Assembly (NCBI GenBank): GCA_015523055.1
Contig: WALD01000050.1
Span: 1 to 28,234, forward strand
Reading direction: 5' to 3'
Length of the DNA: 28,234 bases
Origin: Candidatus Altarchaeota archaeon
GTDB lineage: Archaea; Altiarchaeota; Altiarchaeia; IMC4; QMZM01
A program made the translations under genes and the position numbers. The notes under the pieces were generated by a model, which saw only the letters and a program-made list of their open reading frames with translations, was not told where the DNA came from and did not search any database. Position 1 is the first letter of the stretch; each line of letters opens with the position of its first letter. Shown piece after piece: positions 22,882 through 28,234 of the stretch.

Positions 22882-23733
22882 ATGCGGGGTAATAGGAAAA
22901 GGGAGCCTATAGGGGATGGAGATGACTTCAGAGGGGAGATTGACTTCTCCAGTTGGATGCCAAGAACATCTGTTGGAAAGAAGGTAAAGAGCGGCGAGAT
23001 AAAGACTATGAAAGAATTCATGCAGCTTTCTACTCCGATAAAGGAGGTGGAGATAGTCGATAAACTGCTTCCGAACATGGGTGAGGAGGTCATAGATGTC
23101 AGCAGAGTTCAGAGAGTAACCGACTCAGGAAGGAGAATGCGTTTCAGGGTAGTGGTTGGAGTTGGAAACAGAAATGGTTATGTTGGGGTAGGAGTGGCAA
23201 AGGGTAAGGAGGCAGGCCCCACGATAAGGAAGGCTATAGAGAGGGCAAAACTCAATATCGTTGAGGTAAAGAGGGGATGCGGCTCCTGGGAGTGTGGCTG
23301 CGGTAATCCGCATAGCGTTCCCTTCAGGGTTACAGGAAAATCAGGAAGCGTTTCAGTAACCCTCTATCCCGCGCCGAAAGGAACAGGAGCAGTTAGTGGA
23401 GAAACAGCACGAAAGATTCTTGCACTTGCAGGGATTTCGGATGTTTGGGTTCATACGAACGGGCATACAAGGACCGCTATAAACTTCTCAGGGGCAGTTC
23501 TTAATGCTCTCGCCAATACTAAAAAGATGAAGGTCAAGGACTCCGACATAGAAAACCTTGGAATAATTCTAGGTGAGGAAACGAAGAAGGAGGAAGGATC
23601 AGAGGCAAAACCTGAGAAGAAGACAGAATCAGAAGAACCCAATGATGGAAGAGTAGATGAGAGGACAAGAAAAGAATCAAAAGAATCTAAGAAAGAAGGG
23701 ATAAAGGAGGGTGGCGAAGGCGAAAAAGAATAA
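22882..23733 (+). CDS. rps5: Ribosomal protein S5 (uS5) with charged C-terminal tail
   Basis: This 283-residue small-subunit protein is involved in decoding accuracy. The S5 core is clear: RRMRFRVVVGVGNRNGYVGVGVAKGKEAGPTIRKAIERAKLNI, then CGSWECGCGNPHSVPFRVTGKSGSVSVTLYPAPKGTG. After residue about 230 comes a tail of some 53 residues made almost wholly of Glu, Lys, Ser and Gly, which makes the protein longer than usual archaeal S5. The tail is in frame without a sign of frameshift. A 90-nt spacer follows before rpl30. Confidence 0.96.
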   Translation: MRGNRKREPIGDGDDFRGEIDFSSWMPRTSVGKKVKSGEIKTMKEFMQLSTPIKEVEIVDKLLPNMGEEVIDVSRVQRVTDSGRRMRFRVVVGVGNRNGYVGVGVAKGKEAGPTIRKAIERAKLNIVEVKRGCGSWECGCGNPHSVPFRVTGKSGSVSVTLYPAPKGTGAVSGETARKILALAGISDVWVHTNGHTRTAINFSGAVLNALANTKKMKVKDSDIENLGIILGEETKKEEGSEAKPEKKTESEEPNDGRVDERTRKESKESKKEGIKEGGEGEKE

Positions 23734-23822
23734 GGAGAATGAATGGAGAAGATACAACCCAAAAGCGAACTCTGCCGTCAAATCCTAGCAAATTTTACTC
23801 TCAAATCTGAGGTATATAAGAC

Positions 23823-24329
23823 ATGAATACAAAACAGAGGGAGAATACAAAAACGAAAAAGAGGATTGCAGTAATCAGAGTACGGGGAAGGGTCAGAATA
23901 AGGAGGGATATAGAGGATACCATGAATCTCATGAATCTAACGAGGGTTAATCATTGTATCGTAATTGACAACAGGACACAGTATCGTGGTATGATTAGAA
24001 AAATCAACGATCACGTTACATGGGGCGAAATAAATGATGAAATGCTGGAGAAGTTGCTGGGCAAGAGGGGAAGGATTGAGGGCAATATTAAGGTTACTGA
24101 TAATTATGTCAGGAAAAATACAAAATTCAAATCAGTGAAAGAATTCTCTGAGAAATTCATGAAATTTGAATCTGAGTTAAAGGACATCCCAAAACTGAAG
24201 CCTGTATTCAGGTTAAGACCTCCAAGCAGGGGTTATGAAAGAAAGGGTATAAAGAAGCCCTATTCTGTTGGGGGGGTCCTTGGTTACCGGGGTGATGGGA
24301 TTAATGAACTACTTGAAAAGATGGTATGA
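23823..24329 (+). CDS. rpl30: Ribosomal protein L30 (uL30)
   Basis: This 168-residue archaeal/eukaryotic-type uL30 has the core IAVIRVRGRVRIRRDIEDTMNLMNLTRVNHCIVID (about 15-49) and a C-terminal RLRPPSRGYERKGIKKPYSVGGVLGYRG. It has about ten extra polar residues at the N-terminus. A GAGGT ribosome site lies 8 nt before ATG 23823. The 89-nt spacer upstream, after rps5, holds no other gene I can see. The stop overlaps the rpl15 start. Confidence 0.95.
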   Translation: MNTKQRENTKTKKRIAVIRVRGRVRIRRDIEDTMNLMNLTRVNHCIVIDNRTQYRGMIRKINDHVTWGEINDEMLEKLLGKRGRIEGNIKVTDNYVRKNTKFKSVKEFSEKFMKFESELKDIPKLKPVFRLRPPSRGYERKGIKKPYSVGGVLGYRGDGINELLEKMV

Positions 24330-24793
24330 TGGCCCATAAAGATAGAAGAATACAGAGGGATAGAGGCACAAGAACCTGTGGCTATGGAAGTGCCCAGAAA
24401 CATAGGGGAGCAGGGAGTAGGGGCGGCAGGGGAATGGCAGGGAGTAAGAAGCATAAATGGTCATTCATAAGCAGGTACATGCCGGGCTACTTTGGGAGAA
24501 GGGGGTTTAAGAGGCCCTTTGCTACTGAAAAGGGGGATTCAATAAATGTTGGTTATCTGGAGGATAATATTGATAGCCTTGTAAAGAAGGGTATGGCGAA
24601 CCTCAAGGATAAGAAATACTTCATAGACCTGGAGAGGCTAGGTTATGGGAAGCTACTCGGCTCCGGAAGGGTTACAAAGCCACTCTTCATAAAGATTGGG
24701 AGATACTCAAGGAAGGCGTCCATGAAAGTAAAGGATGCTGGCGGCAGGGTGGATAGTGCTGAAATCAAGGAGGATATTGGGGATGCTGGATAA
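24326..24793 (+). CDS. rpl15: Ribosomal protein L15 (uL15)
   Basis: This 155-residue large-subunit protein has the glycine-rich N-terminus RGTRTCGYGSAQKHRGAGSRGGRGMAGSKKH and the later LGSGRVTKPLFIKIGRYSRKASMKVKDAGG, typical of archaeal uL15. Starts at 24326 (ATGA overlap with rpl30) or 24329 are both possible. It is followed by secY after a 56-nt A/T-rich spacer. Confidence 0.96.
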   Translation: MMAHKDRRIQRDRGTRTCGYGSAQKHRGAGSRGGRGMAGSKKHKWSFISRYMPGYFGRRGFKRPFATEKGDSINVGYLEDNIDSLVKKGMANLKDKKYFIDLERLGYGKLLGSGRVTKPLFIKIGRYSRKASMKVKDAGGRVDSAEIKEDIGDAG

Positions 24794-24835
24794 GCTAATT
24801 TTAACCCTAAATACTAATTTAATACATTATTTGCT

Positions 24836-24843
24836 CAGGAGGA
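24836..24843 (+). promoter_or_regulatory. Strong ribosome site that decides the secY start
   Basis: CAGGAGGA lies 6-7 nt before TTG 24850 but only 1 nt before the alternative TTG 24844. The spacing favours 24850 as the secY initiation codon. Confidence 0.6.
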
Positions 24844-24849
24844 TTGATA

Positions 24850-26250
24850 TTGAGGTTAGACTTCGTTCGTCCGTTTATCAGGTATATACCAGAAATAAGG
24901 CTGCCAAAGAAGCATGTTCCATTTAAGGAGAAGTTGAGCTGGACATCAGTAATTCTATTTCTCTTTTTTGTGATGGGTGTTATCTATCCGGTGGGCGTTT
25001 CTCCAGACGATTTCCGGGGCGGATATCAGCAGATGCAGATTATATTTGCCAGTCAGATGGGCTCTATCATTTCGACAGGAATTGGGCCCATAGTTACTGC
25101 TTCCATAATTCTCCAGCTTCTTGTCGGGGCGAAGATGATAGACCTTGATTTGACAAATAATGAGGATAAAGCTCTCTTTCAAGGAACGCAGAAGATTCTT
25201 ACAGTGATAATTGCAGTATTTGAGGCTGCGGCAGTAGTTATCGGGTTCAGGCTGGGCTCCACTTTTCTTGGTGAATCCTGGTCAGCCACCCACCCACTTG
25301 TGATGTCAGCAATGGTCCAGATTGCTATGGGTTCAATTCTCCTTATGTACCTAGATGAGGTAGTTTCAAAGTGGGGGATCGGCTCGGGCATAGGTCTTTT
25401 CATAGCAGGGGGTGTTTCAAAGACAATCATTGCGGGATCCTTTAACATGATTCAGGACTCCAGCGGGTACTATCTGGGTCTTGTTCCCAGATTTATGCAA
25501 CTATTGATGGAGGGCATAATCGCACTAGAGGTGATATTCCCGGTTATAGCTACCATAATCGTCTTCCTCACGGTTGTCTATGGTGAGTCAATGCGCCTTG
25601 AGATTCCATTATCCTATGGTGGAATTCGCGGTGTTGGAGGCAGATACCCACTAAAATTCTTTTATGTTTCTAATATACCGGTAATTCTAACAGCGGCATT
25701 GTTAATGAATGTGCATATGTGGGCCCGCTTTGTTGGAGTTGATGTTAGCAACCCCGGGAATCTGGGCATCATTCAGAGTATCTTCTATTACATCTCATAC
25801 TATGCGGCACTTGGGAATCTCAACGGCATAATAAGTCCAACCACATGGTACAGGCTCATGGATGTTGGAGTTTTATTTCATCTTATTGTCTACTTCATCC
25901 TATTCCTGGCACTCTGTATCCTCTTTGGTAAGTTCTGGGTCGAAACCACGGGGCTTGGAGCGGAGCAGGTTGCTGACCAGATACAACAGGGAGGAATGCA
26001 CATCCCGGGCTTCAGAAGGGATAAGAGGGTAGTTAAGAGGGTTCTGAACAGATATATACCACAGATAACGATAATAAGTTCCATAGCGATAGGCATGCTT
26101 GCAGTTGGCGCAGACCTTTTAGGTGCATTGGGTTCCGGAACAGGAATTCTGCTTACAGTGGGAATCCTCTACCGTCTTTATGAGGAAATCCAGAAGGAGG
26201 AGATGGCGGATATGCAACCTGCGTTTAGAAGATTTATGGGAAAGGGATAG
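24850..26250 (+). CDS. secY: Protein translocase subunit SecY
   Basis: This 466-residue channel-forming subunit of the archaeal Sec translocon has about ten hydrophobic helices. The start RLDFVRPFIRYIPEIRLPKKHVPFKEKLSWT is the archaeal amphipathic N-terminus. Next come the plug-region GVSPDDFRGGYQQMQIIFAS and IGPIVTASIILQLLVG. The cytosolic loops carry MRLEIPLSYGGIRGVGGRYPLKFFYVSNIPVIL and HIPGFRRDKRVVKRVLNRYIPQ, which contact the ribosome. TTG 24850 is preceded by a strong ribosome site. It ends the ribosomal block and converges with cca, 8 nt apart. Confidence 0.97.
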   Translation: MRLDFVRPFIRYIPEIRLPKKHVPFKEKLSWTSVILFLFFVMGVIYPVGVSPDDFRGGYQQMQIIFASQMGSIISTGIGPIVTASIILQLLVGAKMIDLDLTNNEDKALFQGTQKILTVIIAVFEAAAVVIGFRLGSTFLGESWSATHPLVMSAMVQIAMGSILLMYLDEVVSKWGIGSGIGLFIAGGVSKTIIAGSFNMIQDSSGYYLGLVPRFMQLLMEGIIALEVIFPVIATIIVFLTVVYGESMRLEIPLSYGGIRGVGGRYPLKFFYVSNIPVILTAALLMNVHMWARFVGVDVSNPGNLGIIQSIFYYISYYAALGNLNGIISPTTWYRLMDVGVLFHLIVYFILFLALCILFGKFWVETTGLGAEQVADQIQQGGMHIPGFRRDKRVVKRVLNRYIPQITIISSIAIGMLAVGADLLGALGSGTGILLTVGILYRLYEEIQKEEMADMQPAFRRFMGKG

Positions 26251-26258
26251 GTGCCTGC

Positions 26259-27596
26259 CTAGATGAATTCTCCCAGAAAGCTGAGGAATTCTCTGCCATC
26301 TATGTCGAGAATCTTCTCATCCGCAACGAATCCAATCCTCTTGAGTTCTCTTATTTTCTTTCCGAATCCTTTCCTTCCCCTCAGAATCTTCGGCACCAGT
26401 TTCTCAGCCTCTGTGAATTCCCTTCTTACATCGGCGACCCAGCGGCCCTTTTCTATCTTTGGCTTAAACCTCCTGTACTTTGCTATAAATTTATCCTGTT
26501 CCATCCTGCTCTTATCTAAGGGTGGGCCGATCCTGTGCTCAATAGGAGGCAGCTCCCAGACCTTAAACTCCAGCAGGATTATTGAGAGTTTCTTCTCGTC
26601 GGTCCAGATGTCTGAATTCAGGATCTTGAATTCATATCCCTCAATCTGTTTCACTATAGAATTCCTCGTCTTTCTCAGCTGGGAATAAAGAATATTTGGA
26701 TTAATCCTTCCGTGAGTGAATCTTATCGCCATTAATTTGGTGCCTCGTTTATTTATCCTCCTTCTTAGACCATCCTTCGCGGGTGTCTTTCTCTCAGGCG
26801 GAAAGAAGTAATCCATTCCCGGATTCTCGATGAATTTTCTTGATGCATGGATGAATCTTGCCATACTCTGCTCTGAAACGGCTGCTGCGACATTTCTGTT
26901 CTCATCTGTGGGATCTATAACTACAAGGCTTGCATCGGGGAAGAAGTAGCTCAGGGCCTTTTTGTTTTCCCATAGGTTTTCCGGGTCTATCACAAGGTTG
27001 AACCTCCACTCCGATGCGGCCTTCAGAGTCTTTTTAAATGAGCCATAATGGATACATAGTAATTCGGCAAGGTAACCGGAAAATCCCTGAATCTTTGCCT
27101 CCGCCCCATAGACACCCGTTCCTTTCATAAACTGCTTCAGGAGCAGTATATCCTTCCGTAGTTCGTTGTTCCTCCTCAGCTTCTTCTGGATATATCGCGT
27201 ATGATGGGGGGTTCTATCAACTGCAGACTGGGGCTTCCTGGTCCTGTAGCAGGGAACTATCTCAACCCTGTACCCCTCATAATTACCTACCACATATGGA
27301 TGCTCTGCATAATCTATCTCATATTTTGCCCTTAGGCTCCTGAAAACCTTTTTTCCAATATCAATGCCCTTCTCCTCCAGCTCCTTTCTTGGCGTCTCCC
27401 TTGGAAACATGATGAATATATCTATATCTTTATCCCCTCTCAAATCAGTTTTCTTCGCTACAGAACCAACCACAACCGGCTTTATGTCAAACCTCTCCAG
27501 TTTTTTGAATACTCTTTCTACCAGCTCTTTCTCTTTCCTGTGCTCCTCCCTCCCGGGAGTTATTTCCATGAGTGCCTTCCTGAGAGTTTTGTCCAT
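26259..27596 (-). CDS. cca: Archaeal CCA-adding enzyme (tRNA nucleotidyltransferase, class I)
   Basis: This 445-residue enzyme adds or repairs the 3' CCA of tRNA without a template. The nucleotidyltransferase head has VVGSVAKKTDLRGDKDIDIFIMF (42-64), with G44-S45 and the metal carboxylates D57 and D59. The third expected carboxylate falls in YRVEIVPCY, where E112 stands in place of the more usual aspartate. The neck segment AVDRTPHHTRYIQKKL and a long body and tail match the archaeal class I architecture. Length is normal. The start follows a weak A/T box (about 27619-27625) at leaderless distance. It is convergent with secY. Confidence 0.95.
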   Translation of the reverse strand: MDKTLRKALMEITPGREEHRKEKELVERVFKKLERFDIKPVVVGSVAKKTDLRGDKDIDIFIMFPRETPRKELEEKGIDIGKKVFRSLRAKYEIDYAEHPYVVGNYEGYRVEIVPCYRTRKPQSAVDRTPHHTRYIQKKLRRNNELRKDILLLKQFMKGTGVYGAEAKIQGFSGYLAELLCIHYGSFKKTLKAASEWRFNLVIDPENLWENKKALSYFFPDASLVVIDPTDENRNVAAAVSEQSMARFIHASRKFIENPGMDYFFPPERKTPAKDGLRRRINKRGTKLMAIRFTHGRINPNILYSQLRKTRNSIVKQIEGYEFKILNSDIWTDEKKLSIILLEFKVWELPPIEHRIGPPLDKSRMEQDKFIAKYRRFKPKIEKGRWVADVRREFTEAEKLVPKILRGRKGFGKKIRELKRIGFVADEKILDIDGREFLSFLGEFI

Positions 27597-27810
27597 TCTA
27601 TAATTTTTGGATTAATGTCTTTATTCGCAACATGCGTATATATCTGGTCGTTCGCATGTTTTAGGGGGCTGAGCAGCTGCCGGGTATATGCGGTGTCTGC
27701 CCCAGTTCTCCAGAAAATCCAAACCCGGATAAAACCCTCCTCTCTTGACAGGTTTTGGCTCCTCCCAGTATGGTTTTTCTTCTCATACAAAGAAATAGTT
27801 TACAATTTAT
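27597..27810. other. Gene-poor region with possible recombinase trace
   Basis: These 214 bp carry no gene I can support. On the minus strand one open frame (27560-27790) contains LLSPLKHANDQIYTHVANKDI. This loosely recalls the C-terminal LLGHxxxxTTxIYTHV box of tyrosine recombinases, shortened by about three residues. The arginine/histidine box expected upstream is missing. It may be a decayed integrase end or chance. Confidence 0.25.
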
Positions 27811-28205
27811 TCAACACAGCACAAAGCTACTAAGTGGCTTTGTATGAATTTTACATCTTTTTTTGATAATCTCTACATACTCCGGATTTATTTCAATTAA
27901 AATAGATTTTCTTCCCATTTCCCTTGAAACCTTTCCGGTTGTTCCACTACCTGCAAATGGATCTAATACAATACCATCCGGGGGACAACATGCCTTTATA
28001 ATTCTTTCTGGCAATTCTTCTGGAAAGACAGCAAAATGGGCATCTTTAAGTTTTGCAGTAGATATTTGCCACATATCACCGGGATTCTTACCATTTGGGT
28101 GATGCTTAACTGTCTGTAAAACATTAGGATTAATGGAGTTACATCTTTTGGCAGATTTATGAAATTATTTTTTGCATTTTTATCCCCACGGCTCTTTTTA
28201 ATTTT
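27811..28205 (-). pseudogene. Broken DNA methyltransferase (beta-type N4/N6), C-terminal remnant
   Basis: The open part (27811-28164) encodes NPNVLQTVKHHPNGKNPGD, MWQISTAKLKDAHFAVFPEEL and CCPPDGIVLDPFAGSGTTGKVSREMG, then IEINPEYVEIIKKRC. These are the target region and SAM-binding motif I (DPFAGSGTTG) of a methyltransferase whose catalytic (S/D)PPY motif lies N-terminally. Immediately upstream that frame is stopped (28165-28167), while another minus frame reads KSRGDKNAKNNFINLPKDVTP, which looks like the preceding piece of the same protein. That frame is in turn stopped at 28206-28208. So at least one frameshift and one stop separate motif I from the missing N-terminus. It is probably non-functional. 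Confidence 0.75.
27821..27843. repeat. 23-bp near-perfect palindrome
   Basis: ACAAAGC at the left is matched by GCTTTGT at the right, with ACT/AGT inside and one T-G mismatch between. It overlaps the last codons of the methyltransferase remnant. As RNA from the minus strand it could form a compact hairpin at the gene end; no T tract follows directly. Confidence 0.55.
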
Positions 28206-28234
28206 TCATATTATGTGCTTAGAAGCATCAGAAG

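Noticed and set aside
1..28234. CRISPR array, tRNA or rRNA genes
   Set aside because: I saw no regularly spaced repeats and no cloverleaf or rRNA-like sequence in any of the spacers, which are all shorter than about 220 bp.

Overview
The window is archaeal. It carries archaeal RNA polymerase subunits H, B, A' and A'', the archaeal/eukaryotic-type ribosomal proteins L30e, L32e and L19e, an archaeal NusA-like KH protein, an archaeal CCA-adding enzyme, MptA, and an ADH synthase of the archaeal shikimate route. Many starts lie 25-28 nt after a TATA-like box. RNA polymerase B is one uninterrupted chain, whereas most methanogens, haloarchaea and Archaeoglobi have it split. Together with the fused Fae-Hps enzyme and the modest G+C content, this points to an uncultured euryarchaeal or deep-branching lineage. 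I cannot place it more precisely from sequence alone.

Layout. (1) 1-3041, plus strand: pyrE, pgk and a fused fae-hps, linking pentose/PRPP supply, glycolysis and C1 chemistry. (2) 3042-4999, minus strand: three unrecognised genes. Two have a single N-terminal membrane segment followed by an exported domain, and one of these has a pilin-like N-terminus. (3) 5130-7263: scpB, then a long intergenic leader, then the lemA-htpX pair. (4) 7393-9980: a small ribbon-helix-helix protein and queD-queC-queE-mptA, a complete gene set from GTP to preQ0 for archaeosine in tRNA. (5) 10180-11854: ADH synthase and a protein with four CBS domains. (6) 11911-20155: rpoH-rpoB-rpoA'-rpoA''-rpl30e-nusA-rps12. (7) 20235-26250: the distal half of the spc ribosomal operon, rps8-rpl6-rpl32e-rpl19e-rpl18-rps5-rpl30-rpl15-secY, joined directly to rps12. 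S7, EF-2, EF-1A, S10 and the upstream S10/spc genes are absent from this junction. (8) 26259-27596, minus strand: cca, convergent with secY. (9) 27597-28234: a decayed edge with a broken DNA methyltransferase and possibly a trace of a tyrosine recombinase.

The most unusual signal is not a gene. The palindrome GAATTC occurs about 50 times by my manual count (about 7 expected by chance). It occurs in all three codon phases, in genes on both strands and in two intergenic spots, while other hexamer palindromes I checked roughly are near expectation. This resembles a highly iterated palindrome such as cyanobacterial HIP1 and is the main item to verify genome-wide. Secondary candidates are a G+C-rich, possibly structured leader with tandem 19-bp repeats before lemA-htpX, the three-gene surface-type cluster, and two enzymes with altered motif residues (MptA and CCA enzyme).
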